From Bacillota bacterium (GTDB taxonomy: Bacteria; Bacillota; Sulfobacillia; Sulfobacillales; Sulfobacillaceae), in contig JAKACZ010000049.1 of NCBI GenBank assembly GCA_021820965.1, positions 1 to 33,108 of the forward strand: a stretch of DNA of 33,108 nucleotides. Reading direction: 5' to 3'. Positions 24,417 through 32,871 of the stretch are shown here, one piece after another; position 1 is the stretch's first letter, and each line of letters begins with the position of its first letter. The notes beneath the pieces are model-generated. The model was not told the DNA's origin. It worked only from the letters and a program-made list of their open reading frames with translations, and searched no databases. The position numbers and the translations under genes are program-made.

Positions 24417-24974
24417 TCAGCTGTTAACCGCCACCGCGTCCCAGGATTCGTCGATAACCCGGCCATACGGATCGAGCTTGAAGGTGAAGGTCGCCATGTG
24501 ATTGTTGGGATCAAAATAGAGACGGTCGAAACTCTGGCTAGGCAAAGGAATGACGTCCACGTAATCTTGGTAACTCACCGTCGTGGTTTTATCGGTTAAA
24601 TCTGCCGACACCGAGGATGATTGAATTGGCGGTCGATATCCCAGGCGCTTCACGATTCCCTGCATGCGGATTGGAACTTGGAAGGTTACATACCAGGTGT
24701 TATCTCCCTGATTTTGCACCGGACCATAGGTAAACTCGCCCGGGATATTCCAGGGTCCAATCTCATTTTGATTGCCGGTAATCTCAAGAATGTTGACCGC
24801 GATGTCATGACCGGACAGGGTAGGGGTGTTTAGCACCTCTTGAACAGGTCCCGGCATCATCCCTAAAGCATGGGGATTATAGTTGCGGTAGAAAAAAAGG
24901 ATTATCCCGGCGATGGCGAGTACGATTGCGGCGGCACCCGCCAACACGGGCCGTTGAACTCGCAGAACGCGCAT
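24417..24974 (-). CDS. Membrane-anchored extracytoplasmic protein of unknown function
   Basis: This 185-residue protein has a single hydrophobic helix at about 10-28 after a basic start (MRVLRVQR) and a beta-rich exported domain. The ATG is preceded by GGGGAGGGGG. No family is recognised and no cysteines are present. The domain has many polar and Asn/Gln residues and ends in VAVNS. It lies 68 bases upstream of the cystathionine synthase gene on the same strand and could be the first gene of that transcript, although the palindrome between them suggests a separate control point. Confidence 0.7.
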   Translation of the reverse strand: MRVLRVQRPVLAGAAAIVLAIAGIILFFYRNYNPHALGMMPGPVQEVLNTPTLSGHDIAVNILEITGNQNEIGPWNIPGEFTYGPVQNQGDNTWYVTFQVPIRMQGIVKRLGYRPPIQSSSVSADLTDKTTTVSYQDYVDVIPLPSQSFDRLYFDPNNHMATFTFKLDPYGRVIDESWDAVAVNS

Positions 24975-25108
24975 GTGTCCCCCTCCCCGCTACCATGTAT
25001 ATGGAGGACGAAGCTAATTATGCCGCGCCGTACAAGTCCCGATTACCTTCACAAGGACACCTTTGCGAGACGAAATTTTTCGTGACCGGCAGGATTTGGG
25101 CGCACTCG

Positions 25109-26539
25109 ATGAGAAATTCTCAGGCAGAAAAACGCAAAGGGCCAAGAATTTGCGGAACGGGAGGCACCCTTATCAATACCTGGAAAGAAACGTTCATCAA
25201 GACCTTCGCCAATCTGGTCGTCCCCGGAGACAATCAAGACGTCCTTGACGCTTCGGCGCTCACCCGGTTTCAACGCCTGCACAATCTGGCACTGCCTAGT
25301 GGAGGACTCCGGGTAAGACCGCATACCACCGATGACATCGCCGCAGTCGTACGGTTGGCCGGCACGATGAACGTTTCTGTTATCGCGCGCGGCGGGGGAT
25401 CAGGCGTCGTGCAAGGCATTTTCCCAGACGAACGTTCGGTGATTTTGGATCTGTCCGGTCTGAATGCCATAGGAACCCTGGATCGGGAAAACGGGCACAT
25501 CGAGGCTGAAGCGGGGGCCAACGCCGAGAAGCTGGAGGCGTTGTTGACGACGCACGGATTTACCCTTGGCCACTGGCCCCAGTCTATTGCGCTGGCGACC
25601 GTGGGCGGTTTGGTCGCAACCAAAAGTATTGGGCAATATTCGTCACGCTATGGAGGCATCGAGGACATGGTCCGGGGGCTCTACTTGGTCACCGGGACCG
25701 GTGATACCCTCCATATCGGCGCGCCCGCACCACGGCGTAGCGCCGGACCTGAATTGCTCCCCTCTGAAGGCACATTGGGTGTTATCACCCGCGTAAGGTT
25801 GAAAGTGTGGCCGACTCCCGCCGCAGAAAAAGGGCTCACGGTCATGCTGCCGGGATTTCCGGAAGGTCTCCAGGTCATGCGCCGATGGATGCAGTCGGGC
25901 CTTTGCCCCAGTGTTGTGCGCCTTTATGACCCCGCGGAAGCCGGACGCACGTTTTCATCGGTGCGAGGGCAGGCCGTACTGATTGCGCTTTTTCACGGAC
26001 CGGCCACCGTCGTGGAAGCTTCTGTTGCGGAAGCGGCCGCCCTGGCCGATTTTCTGGGCACACCCGGCGATTCTGCCATGATTCAGCGCTGGTTCGACAC
26101 CCGCAATGACGTCTCGGCCTGGGTTCCTCTTTTGCGGCAAGGATTTCTTGTGGATACCATTGAAGTGGCGGGATATTGGCGCGTCCTCCCCGCCCTTTAT
26201 CGCGCCATCGTCAGTCGGGTATCGACGATTCCCCAGGTTGTCGGCATTACCGGCCACGCGTCGCACGCCTATCCCGATGGAGCCAACCTCTATTTCACCT
26301 TTATGGCGAAACCACCGACTCCATCCGACGGCCCTGCCTTATATCGTCAGATTTGGACGGCAGTCATGGAAGAAACGCTTGCTCAGGGCGGTTCGGTCTC
26401 TCATCACCACGGGGTTGGCCGTCTTCGTACCCACTGGGTAGCTGAGGAGCGTGGCCCGGAATTTGAGTGGGCGCGCCAAATCCGCCAACTATTCGATCCG
26501 CACGGCATTATGAATCGAGGCGTCTTGTGGCCAACGTAA
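25109..26539 (+). CDS. FAD-binding oxidase, alkylglycerone-phosphate synthase (AGPS)-like
   Basis: This is a VAO/COG0277-type flavoprotein of about 476 residues. The FAD-binding half shows ARGGGSG and the stretch STVGG-like ATVGGLVATKSIGQ followed by YGGIEDMV, which matches AGPS closely. The C-terminal half has GHASHAYPDGANLYF and the His triplet SHHHGVGRLR (432-434), a hallmark of AGPS rather than of glycolate or lactate oxidases. AGPS exchanges the acyl group of acyl-DHAP for a fatty alcohol, giving ether lipids. It overlaps a glycerol-3-phosphate dehydrogenase by 13 bases. The start is uncertain: the frame opens at 24926, but the region before 25109 looks non-coding and the ATG at 25109 has only a weak ribosome site. 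Confidence 0.8.
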   Translation: MRNSQAEKRKGPRICGTGGTLINTWKETFIKTFANLVVPGDNQDVLDASALTRFQRLHNLALPSGGLRVRPHTTDDIAAVVRLAGTMNVSVIARGGGSGVVQGIFPDERSVILDLSGLNAIGTLDRENGHIEAEAGANAEKLEALLTTHGFTLGHWPQSIALATVGGLVATKSIGQYSSRYGGIEDMVRGLYLVTGTGDTLHIGAPAPRRSAGPELLPSEGTLGVITRVRLKVWPTPAAEKGLTVMLPGFPEGLQVMRRWMQSGLCPSVVRLYDPAEAGRTFSSVRGQAVLIALFHGPATVVEASVAEAAALADFLGTPGDSAMIQRWFDTRNDVSAWVPLLRQGFLVDTIEVAGYWRVLPALYRAIVSRVSTIPQVVGITGHASHAYPDGANLYFTFMAKPPTPSDGPALYRQIWTAVMEETLAQGGSVSHHHGVGRLRTHWVAEERGPEFEWARQIRQLFDPHGIMNRGVLWPT

Positions 26540-28167
26540 ATGAGTCTCCGGAAGAATTCCGCCGTAAGCAATTTCTCCGCTTAACCCGGAGCGTGTTTGA
26601 CGCCGTGGTCATTGGCGGCGGGATTACAGGCGCGGGCATCGCCTGGCAGTTGGCTCGGTGGGGCACCAGGGTGGCTCTCGTAGAGCGGGGCGATTTTGCC
26701 AGCGGCACCTCATCGCGGTCATCCAAACTCATTCACGGTGGCTTCCGTTATCTTCCCCAGGGTGACGTACGGTTGGTGCGCCAGGTGGCCCGGGAACGGA
26801 CCCGCTTAGCCCATCTCATGCCGCATTTAATCCGTCCCTTGGCAATGACCGTGCCCGCTTATCGGGGCGGACCTTTTCCCCTGCCGCTGTTAGCAGCGGG
26901 TTCTTGGATCTATGACCGGCTGGGACCGATCGACCGCGCTCACCGCCCCAAACGACTAAGCCCCGAGGATGTATGCGAGCGCGCGCCAGGGATTTCCCGC
27001 CGGGACCTTTCCGGGGGTATCGCATATTTCGAATTCAGCGGCCACGATGCCCGCATCACCTGGACGGTCATCCGCACGTCCCAAGAGCTTGGGGCGGTTG
27101 CGCTCAATTATGTGCGGGCGGACTTGGCTCAAAGCCGCCTGAACCCTGAGGGGCTGTCGGACATCTGGATTCAAGATACCTTGTCCGGCGAGAGGGGTTC
27201 GGTAAGAGCACGGGTGGTGGTGAATGCGGCCGGGCCCTGGGCCGATGCTTTAGACCACCGAGCGCGCCTGATCCGGAGCCGAGGCATCCACCTGGTATTT
27301 TCCCGGGCACGATTCCCCATTTCGTACGCGACCGTTTTGCCGACCTTGGAGAATGCCAATCTGTTTGCGGTGCCGCTCGGCCCGATTACCTATGTCGGCA
27401 CGACTGATCAGCGGGACGATGGAACCTTTGACCATCCCGTCCTCCCCTTAGACGACGCCCAATATCTTTTGGATGTGGTCAACCGTCTCTTCCCCAGTTT
27501 AACGTTGACGCTTGGTGATGTAGTGGCGGCCTGGTCGGGCGTTCGCCCCCTTATCGCCACTGAGTCCCCACGCGCGACCGACCAGTTGTCGCGGCGCGAT
27601 GTGGTCCTTGCCTCCGCGTCATTGATTACGGTATTGGGTGGAAAATTCACGGGATTTCGGGCCACTGCAGACGGCGTGACCCGCGCCGTACTGAGGCGCT
27701 TAGGCGGAACTGGAGCCTCACCCCTTCCCGAATATATTGTGGATGCCCCTGATGTCCGGTCTATCCGTGTGTTAGCCGCCAAGCTGTCGGACACCTATCA
27801 ACTGGGTCAGGACTGGTCGTGGCGTCTCATCCAACGGTACGGCACCCGCGCCCAAGAGCTTTTGGCGTCCGCCCTACCCGACGCATTGGTCCCCGTCGCT
27901 GAGGATGCTCCTCTGTTGGCGGCCGAAGTCGACTGGGCTATAGAACACGAACAGGTGTACACCCTAAGCGACCTGTTAATCCGGCGCACGGGCTTGGCTT
28001 GGCTCAGCGGAATGACACCCGAGCAGTTGGCTCCCGTGTCCGATCGGGTGGCCAATCGTTTGCAGGAACGGCTGGGGTGGAGTGCCGAGCAGCGGGCAAA
28101 TGAGCTCCGCACCTTTGCCGACTCCGCTTATATTTCGGACGTCACGCGATTTCGCCAGACCTCCTAA
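26527..28167 (+). CDS. glpD: Glycerol-3-phosphate dehydrogenase, FAD-dependent
   Basis: This flavoprotein of about 546 residues oxidises sn-glycerol-3-phosphate to DHAP and passes electrons to quinone at the membrane. The FAD loop GGGITGAG (30-37), SSRSSKLIHGGFRYL and the later VLGGKFTGFR stretch are diagnostic. A C-terminal DAO_C-type domain follows. The frame opens at 26467, but the GTG at 26527 is preferred because GAGG lies six bases upstream and it removes most of the overlap with the flavoprotein before it. The overlap makes translational coupling likely. No glpF or glpK is adjacent, so the gene is paired with the AGPS-like protein rather than with glycerol uptake. Confidence 0.92.
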   Translation: MANVNESPEEFRRKQFLRLTRSVFDAVVIGGGITGAGIAWQLARWGTRVALVERGDFASGTSSRSSKLIHGGFRYLPQGDVRLVRQVARERTRLAHLMPHLIRPLAMTVPAYRGGPFPLPLLAAGSWIYDRLGPIDRAHRPKRLSPEDVCERAPGISRRDLSGGIAYFEFSGHDARITWTVIRTSQELGAVALNYVRADLAQSRLNPEGLSDIWIQDTLSGERGSVRARVVVNAAGPWADALDHRARLIRSRGIHLVFSRARFPISYATVLPTLENANLFAVPLGPITYVGTTDQRDDGTFDHPVLPLDDAQYLLDVVNRLFPSLTLTLGDVVAAWSGVRPLIATESPRATDQLSRRDVVLASASLITVLGGKFTGFRATADGVTRAVLRRLGGTGASPLPEYIVDAPDVRSIRVLAAKLSDTYQLGQDWSWRLIQRYGTRAQELLASALPDALVPVAEDAPLLAAEVDWAIEHEQVYTLSDLLIRRTGLAWLSGMTPEQLAPVSDRVANRLQERLGWSAEQRANELRTFADSAYISDVTRFRQTS

Positions 28168-28419
28168 GGAAAACCCCGGGTATCCGGATTGTTTGGTTGG
28201 TCGCTCGGTTGGATCAGCGGTTGTCACACGAAAGCAAATCCCGATTACGTGATTGACCGGCACACCCGTTTGGGTACTCCCACGAATTCGAAGACGCAGT
28301 GCGAGAAATCCTGCGTGCGTTAACGGACAAGTCTATCATTCGCGACGTAAAGCAGCCATAGGGTAGGTAACGGACCGTTTGAGTGCCTTCTTGGTCTCGC
28401 TTGAACACAATACCCGCGC
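28168..28419. other. Intergenic stretch after glpD
   Basis: No complete gene is visible. A plus-strand stretch of 34 codons (28257-28361) ending in TAG reads FGYSHEFEDAVREILRALT and looks like a decayed protein C-terminus, but no family is recognised and it has no start. Confidence 0.35.
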
Positions 28420-28574
28420 ATTCTTAGGCCTACGACCACGAGGGGGTCCAGTCCCACGGGGACAGGGCTAGACATATCAAAACTTTTGTTTTATAATAAG
28501 GACATAAGACTGGAGCGGTCCGAATCCCCCGTCGGGGACTTCCAGGGTCATCCACGTCTGGGGAGATCCAGCGT
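28420..28574 (+). repeat. Structured repeat, copy B
   Basis: This is the plus-strand counterpart of the minus-strand repeat at 11622-11755, with the same ordered blocks, including AGTCCCACGGGGA, CAGGGCTAGACAT, AATCCCCC and GGGGACTTCCA. Hairpin 1 is GTCCC-ACG-GGGAC. Hairpin 2 is CCCC-GTC-GGGG. Relative to copy A it has an extra AT-rich insert of about 40 bases (about 28481-28522) before AATCCCCC and lacks about 25 bases before CAGGGCTAG. No ORF is supported inside it. It lies about 190 bases upstream of the ASCH gene on the same strand. Confidence 0.7.
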
Positions 28575-28762
28575 AAGACGATGAGACTTAACGGCTCGGC
28601 GCAGCAGTCAAAGTCCTATGAACCCCAGCGTTTAAATTGCCGTGCCGATGGCGGGTCGTGTTCGATAGGCTCCCCCCGGGTTCCTGGGCTGAGGCAGGGG
28701 GAAGGGAGCCACCTTGGTCGGCGGGAATCGTTATCCTCTGCTGAAAGGAAGGATGGGAGTCG
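28575..28762. other. Leader region between repeat B and the ASCH gene
   Basis: GC-rich sequence with G and C runs near 28670-28700. A short open frame (28581-28826) crosses it but overlaps the ASCH gene in another frame and looks non-coding. No gene is called. Confidence 0.4.
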
Positions 28763-29167
28763 ATTATCCATAACGACCAATATTCCTATGGACGGGAAGG
28801 CGACAACGGACTGGGCGAGCGGTTGATCCAGCAGATTATCGACGGGAAGAAAACGGCTACAGCGGGTCCCAAGGTGTCGTACACGCCGGAAGAGTTGGAA
28901 GGTATCTATGGATTGGTGGGCAAGGTGTGTACCGTGACGGACCGGTTTGGGACACCCCGATGCAATGTGCGTCACCTCGCTGTGTTCGAGACCACCTTCG
29001 GTAATCCCGATCCACGCTTGGTTCAAGGCGAGGGTGACGGAGAGGACGTAGAAAAATTTCAGACTGACCATACCAAGGCATGGGAGGGTATGGCGGCAGA
29101 AGGAATTCCGCTGACGGACGACACCATACTTGTGGTGGAACTGTTTGAGTTGGTGGAGGAGGAGTAG
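28763..29167 (+). CDS. ASCH-domain protein (PUA-like), start uncertain
   Basis: The product of 114-134 residues has the ASCH features GKKTATAG, GKVCTVTDRFGTPRC, the acidic stretch ending WEGMAAEGIPLTDDT and a final beta strand VVELFELVEE. ASCH proteins have a PUA-like fold and some hydrolyse N4-acetylcytidine or bind RNA. The first canonical start is TTG at 28823. However, the upstream frame (28763-28822) encodes HNDQYSYGREGD, which resembles the conserved N-terminus of the family and has AAGGAAGG ten bases before an ATT codon. The real start may therefore be an unusual ATT (28763) or ATC codon, or the original start codon was lost. Confidence 0.75.
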   Translation: MIHNDQYSYGREGDNGLGERLIQQIIDGKKTATAGPKVSYTPEELEGIYGLVGKVCTVTDRFGTPRCNVRHLAVFETTFGNPDPRLVQGEGDGEDVEKFQTDHTKAWEGMAAEGIPLTDDTILVVELFELVEEE

Positions 29168-29523
29168 CGCTTTCGTCATTCTGCCCATTGCTTCACTCAG
29201 CTAATCATCAACTCTCGGGGAGGTTAGCGCAGCAGTTCTCGTCCTTAATTGCACTTTTGGCCCACAGTCGTTTGCCTGCTCACCGGCTCGATCAACACGA
29301 AAAGTCCCGACGATGGTCAGAGTCATTACGCAGAGATCAGTCAAGAAGTTCGGCACCCCGACTTCCCCAACACGGTGTGACCGCAGTCTTGATTTAATAG
29401 TGAGGATTAGATGCGCCCACTCATGACAAGCAGAGACAAAAATGTTCAAGAAGAAACTTTTCCGTCCGATTGTACGTTATTCTGTGAAAGGCACCGTAAA
29501 AATCGAGAAGGGGACAACATTCG
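29168..29523. other. Intergenic stretch without a recognised gene
   Basis: Short frames occur on both strands (a minus-strand one spans 29201-29449), but none has a convincing ribosome-binding site or motif. The region may be mobile-element debris and should contain the promoter of the downstream glycosyltransferase. Confidence 0.4.
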
Positions 29524-30720
29524 ATGGGTCAACCCTTGTGGAAACGTGCACTGGCGCTTTTGTCCATCACCGTCTGGCTCGTATGGGCATATATCCGCCT
29601 ATTGCCGCCATCCAACGTTTTCGTGCATGGCCACCTGTCTCCCTCGGGGTACGATTTATGGTCTTTTCAAAACTTAGCGTACTCCGATGTGGTCAAACTA
29701 TACCAAACGCGATACTTGTTCATGCACCTCATGCCGTACATCCATAACTTAATCGAGTACCCCGTCGTCACCGGCGTGTTCATGTCATTGATGGCCGAGG
29801 TCGGGCATAGCTTAACATCGTACTTTTTCGCCACCCTGATCGTGTTTTGGATGATCGCGGTATTGGTCTATTTCCTCCTCGAGCGTTTGGTGCCGCAGCA
29901 AGCGATATTCTTTGCCGTGCTGCCGCTTTTGCTCGTCTATGGCCTCTTGAACTGGGACCTTCTCGGCATTGGCTTAATGGTGGTCGGATGGTACTTATAC
30001 CAGCGTGAACATTTTACCGCCAGCGCAGTCTTCTTTGCATTGGGCGTATTTGCAAAGTTGTTCCCCATTTTCTTTCTCCCGTTTATTGCCGCCGAACTCT
30101 GGCGCAAGCGGCAGACCCGGACCTTGACGCGCATGGTAGTTAGTTTTTGCGCCACCGCGCTGGTGATTAATGTTCCGTTTGCACTGGGAAACCTTAAGAA
30201 CTGGTCCTACTTCTTTACCTATAATGCCACGCGCTCGCTGGGAGCCGACATTTACAGCAATGCCTGGGTTCACGGCGTGTCCATTTCCGCAGCCGATCTG
30301 TTCTCGCTGGCCATGGTGGTACTGGCGGTCCTCTATTTGATGTGGCGGGTATATCGCGGGCAACGGGTAGTGGATGCCACCGCATTCACGTTTGTGGTGT
30401 TCTTCTTTTTCAACAAGGTCTACTCACCTCAATACACGCTGTGGGTGTTCGTGCTCGTCATTTTGGCGGAGTGGCCCGTATGGACCTACCTCATCATCAG
30501 CCTGTTCGGACTGGCTGACTACGTAAACTCCTTCACAACACTTTACCTGGTTACGGTTCGGTCTCCTGCCGCCGACTGGTATCTCGGCCATATTTTTGGA
30601 CTCGGACTGCTGTTCCGGTACATCGGCCTGGCTGCCAGTGGCATCGGATCCGCCATTTCCCGGCACGGTCGCGCAGCCGACCCTACCCGGCCCTCACTAC
30701 CGCTTACTCGGGTGCTGTAG
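29524..30720 (+). CDS. GT87-like (DUF2029) multi-pass glycosyltransferase
   Basis: This 398-residue integral membrane protein has about nine to eleven hydrophobic segments. It resembles the GT-C superfamily GT87/DUF2029 mannosyltransferases. An acidic loop follows the first helix (SPSGYDLWSF), then come YPVVTGVF, NWDLLGIGL and GVFAKLFPIFFLP, which match the family core. Such enzymes use a polyprenyl-phosphate sugar and glycosylate lipids or surface glycans on the outer side of the membrane. AAGGGG precedes the ATG at about ten bases. It is monocistronic, and no other glycan gene is nearby, so the acceptor is unknown. Confidence 0.75.
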   Translation: MGQPLWKRALALLSITVWLVWAYIRLLPPSNVFVHGHLSPSGYDLWSFQNLAYSDVVKLYQTRYLFMHLMPYIHNLIEYPVVTGVFMSLMAEVGHSLTSYFFATLIVFWMIAVLVYFLLERLVPQQAIFFAVLPLLLVYGLLNWDLLGIGLMVVGWYLYQREHFTASAVFFALGVFAKLFPIFFLPFIAAELWRKRQTRTLTRMVVSFCATALVINVPFALGNLKNWSYFFTYNATRSLGADIYSNAWVHGVSISAADLFSLAMVVLAVLYLMWRVYRGQRVVDATAFTFVVFFFFNKVYSPQYTLWVFVLVILAEWPVWTYLIISLFGLADYVNSFTTLYLVTVRSPAADWYLGHIFGLGLLFRYIGLAASGIGSAISRHGRAADPTRPSLPLTRVL

Positions 30721-30990
30721 CTGACGCTTTAACTAAAGTCTCGTTGAAGTTCGTCAAGCCGGCGCACAACAGTCGATAGGTATCGCCTGCCTTACGCGAA
30801 TCCTCCTCGCACCGCGTCCGAGGAGTTACAAAGACACAGGAGCGAAGCGCGACACCGTTGGCCGACCCGCAAAAAGGCGCGGACGACCAGTTGCACCGTC
30901 TGGGAATAGAGCGCAAGGGCCCTTGGCGCTTTTTACAAAGCGTTCGAATTCGGCCATTGCGTACCGTGACGGCGGGCCTCTTGATGAACC
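30721..30990. other. Intergenic stretch without a gene
   Basis: No coding region is supported. A short inverted repeat (CCTCCTCG with CGAGGAG around 30810-30835) is visible. The sequence probably continues the mobile-element debris on its right. Confidence 0.4.
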
Positions 30991-31313
30991 TTACAAGTAT
31001 TCCCCACCCAGGCCGCTTCCCGCAGGATGGCCTGCATGCACCGAGAGACTCTCGGCAACGGGTGGCGATCCATCCCCGACATCGCGAAGCAGACCCGCAC
31101 GCGGCCCGCCAGCGTATTGAGGGAGAACCCTCCGCTCTTTAAAGAATAGTCGCGGTGCCAGACGAGATCCAAGGCCGGTTTGGTGAACTGCGCCCGAGTC
31201 CACAAGTGGCCGTTGGCCACCATACTCGTGCGGATCCGCCTTCGGCCTGAACGCCGAGGTATCCGCCGCAACGCAATTTGATGAAGATTCCAGAGAGCGG
31301 TAGCACATAGCAT
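30991..31313 (-). pseudogene. TnpB (IS200/IS605 OrfB) relic
   Basis: A minus-strand frame reads KPALDLVWHRDYSLKSGG, then FSLNTLAGRVRV (about 31226-31090). This is like the conserved region of TnpB proteins just before the RuvC-like nuclease domain. The match continues in another frame (VHAGHPAGSGLGGEYL near 31040-30991), where TnpB has a GkFyL strand, so a frameshift is present. The RuvC catalytic motifs are not found. This is a decayed fragment, consistent with IS605-like ends at the left edge of the window. Confidence 0.5.
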
Positions 31314-31346
31314 TTTCCCACAGGGGCTTATCCCCCAATGGACTCG

Positions 31347-31832
31347 CTAACGACACGGAATTTTCGTGTGGAACACTCCGGCAAGGCCCTTGATGCGGAT
31401 TGAGGCCGACGCATGGCACATGCCCCTTGGCACCGCGAACGGAGTGCTCCACCTAACAGACGACGCGGCCGGAACCGATACGGTTGTGGCCTTTGGTTGA
31501 GTACAAACCTTTTTACCGTTCTTCAATACGCATTGTTGTTTGAACTCGGAGCGCATCTCTGATTGATACTGCCACGGGTAAACGATTTGGCCCGATGATT
31601 CCAGAGTCGCCGGGGTTGTGCTAGTGAACGTGACACTGTGATTTGACCGATTCGTCCATACGCCGACAAACAATACAAACTGCTTCCCTTTCGGGGATCC
31701 GGTTATGGTGGTGAGCTTGCCGACGAGGGAGCCGGTCACGGACGGGTGGGTACCCAGTCCGCAACCACTTATCATTAAAATTAAAGCTATCGCCATGACC
31801 ATCGCTACGCGGTGTTGCAGTCTACGGAACAC
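31347..31832 (-). CDS. Putative lipoprotein of unknown function
   Basis: The product has a basic start (FRRLQHR), a hydrophobic core and a lipobox-like ISGC with the acceptor Cys at residue 24 counted from GTG 31832. A soluble domain of about 135 residues follows, rich in Ser/Thr, with three cysteines in QQCVLKNGKKVC and the final PC. The GTG at 31832 is a guess. It gives a proper signal-peptide n-region and overlaps the preceding gene by 11 bases. The ATG at 31802 would leave no basic residues, and the frame is open to 31922. No strong ribosome site is seen, so coupling to the upstream gene is likely. No family is recognised. Confidence 0.6.
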   Translation of the reverse strand: MFRRLQHRVAMVMAIALILMISGCGLGTHPSVTGSLVGKLTTITGSPKGKQFVLFVGVWTNRSNHSVTFTSTTPATLESSGQIVYPWQYQSEMRSEFKQQCVLKNGKKVCTQPKATTVSVPAASSVRWSTPFAVPRGMCHASASIRIKGLAGVFHTKIPCR

Positions 31833-32451
31833 CGGGGGCCACAACCACGTTCGCTTGATTGATGAGATTCTGAATATAAGAAGCCTCCACTTGGGCCTGC
31901 TGCTCCCTTGGAACATTAGCAATTGCCTTTTGCAACAAACGATTGGTACCCCTCAATACTTCGTAGCCCTGGATCCAGGCAGCGGGAGGAGTACGTAGAG
32001 AACTAGATGCCCCAGACGTAATCACTTGGACCGTTTTGGCGTTGCTGCCGATTAATTTCCATGCCTGTAGAGCTTGAGATGCCGTCGCATCTAGCCCTTG
32101 TTGTTTCGCAGACTGGACGAGCACCACTTGTTTGACGATCAATTGCAAAGCGGCTTTTTCTAGTTGAGCGGTGGTCATCGGTGCTTCGGTCGGCGACGTC
32201 TTATCATTGGATACCAAGATTTCTGCCTGCGCCACGGCTTTGTTCGTAATGGCTTCACCATTGACCCAAGCCACGGTAGCCGGCAGATTCGGGTCGGACG
32301 CCGTGGCCAGGGCTTCCGACATGCTCAGAGGCGATGCGTAGGTGGTTTGTAATGGCGTTGGTGCCGCGAATACTCCCTGACTGTCGGCAGCGAAGGCAGC
32401 AATGGCGCCAAGAGCGCCCGTTGCCAACAATCCCTTAATCCACATTTTCAT
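31822..32451 (-). CDS. Exported SurA-N-like protein (chaperone domain without PPIase)
   Basis: The protein of about 209 residues starts with a signal peptide (MKMWIKG, then a hydrophobic stretch ending AFAAD), cleaved probably near FAA-P. The mature part contains VAWVNGEAITNKAVAQAEI and QLIVKQVVLVQSAKQQGLD, the pattern of the N-terminal chaperone domain of SurA/PrsA proteins. The parvulin isomerase domain is absent, so it is shorter than PrsA. AGGGGG lies eight bases before the ATG at 32451, which decides the start over the GTG at 32460. It sits between an exported Cys-rich protein and a putative lipoprotein and may assist folding of one of them. Confidence 0.65.
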   Translation of the reverse strand: MKMWIKGLLATGALGAIAAFAADSQGVFAAPTPLQTTYASPLSMSEALATASDPNLPATVAWVNGEAITNKAVAQAEILVSNDKTSPTEAPMTTAQLEKAALQLIVKQVVLVQSAKQQGLDATASQALQAWKLIGSNAKTVQVITSGASSSLRTPPAAWIQGYEVLRGTNRLLQKAIANVPREQQAQVEASYIQNLINQANVVVAPGVP

Positions 32452-32463
32452 CTGATCCACCCC

Positions 32464-32871
32464 CTACCAATTGTACTCCACATAGGCTTCACCGTTGTCA
32501 GGCGAACATTCACCCGAGTCACAGTTAAGTTGAACCACTGCCGTGGCATAGAGATCCGGGTAGTACACTTCCTCGCCGTTGTTGTTGGACACGCCGATGT
32601 CAACATTCCATGTTGAGCTAGACAGCGAAGTGCAGTACGGCGATTGCGCATTTATCGTATAACTCGGCGTGGATCCATACGACCCGTCACTCCAATAAAT
32701 ATATGGCGAAGGGTTCAAATTTCCATCAGGCTGAGGAACTCCAGGGTATCCATCAGCACTGCCGTATTCGTTCTCGACGGCACCATCCTGGCAGATGGGA
32801 TATGTCCCCGAGAGGGACGCCCAGCCAGATTCGGATCCGGTCCAAGACACTTGCCAAGAGCCAGAGACCAC
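32464..32871 (-). CDS. Cys-rich, probably secreted protein with unclear 5' end
   Basis: This protein of about 135 residues is very rich in Tyr, Trp, Ser, Gly and Asn, with cysteine pairs (ICQDG, YCTS, NCDSGEC) that suggest disulfide bonds outside the cell. The only canonical start is a GTG at 32871 without a signal peptide. The same frame stays open up to a stop at 32947-32949 and encodes further matching residues (YSCGADGC), so the gene probably lost its original start or signal peptide. It lies 12 bases before the SurA-N-like gene on the same strand. No family is recognised. It may be 5'-truncated. Confidence 0.5.
   Translation of the reverse strand: MVSGSWQVSWTGSESGWASLSGTYPICQDGAVENEYGSADGYPGVPQPDGNLNPSPYIYWSDGSYGSTPSYTINAQSPYCTSLSSSTWNVDIGVSNNNGEEVYYPDLYATAVVQLNCDSGECSPDNGEAYVEYNW

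Noticed and set aside
24926..25108. N-terminal extension of the AGPS-like flavoprotein up to 24926
   Set aside because: It would overlap the divergent gene at 24417-24974 and the encoded residues do not resemble the family. A downstream start is more likely.
29442..29747. A plus-strand frame starting MFKKKLFRPIV just before the GT87-like gene
   Set aside because: It overlaps the membrane protein in another frame and loses protein-like character after about 30 codons. The GT87 frame has clear membrane helices.
32080..32110. GGGCTAGA word on the minus strand shared with repeats A and B
   Set aside because: It lies inside the coding sequence of the SurA-N-like protein, and no neighbouring repeat blocks are present, so it is chance.
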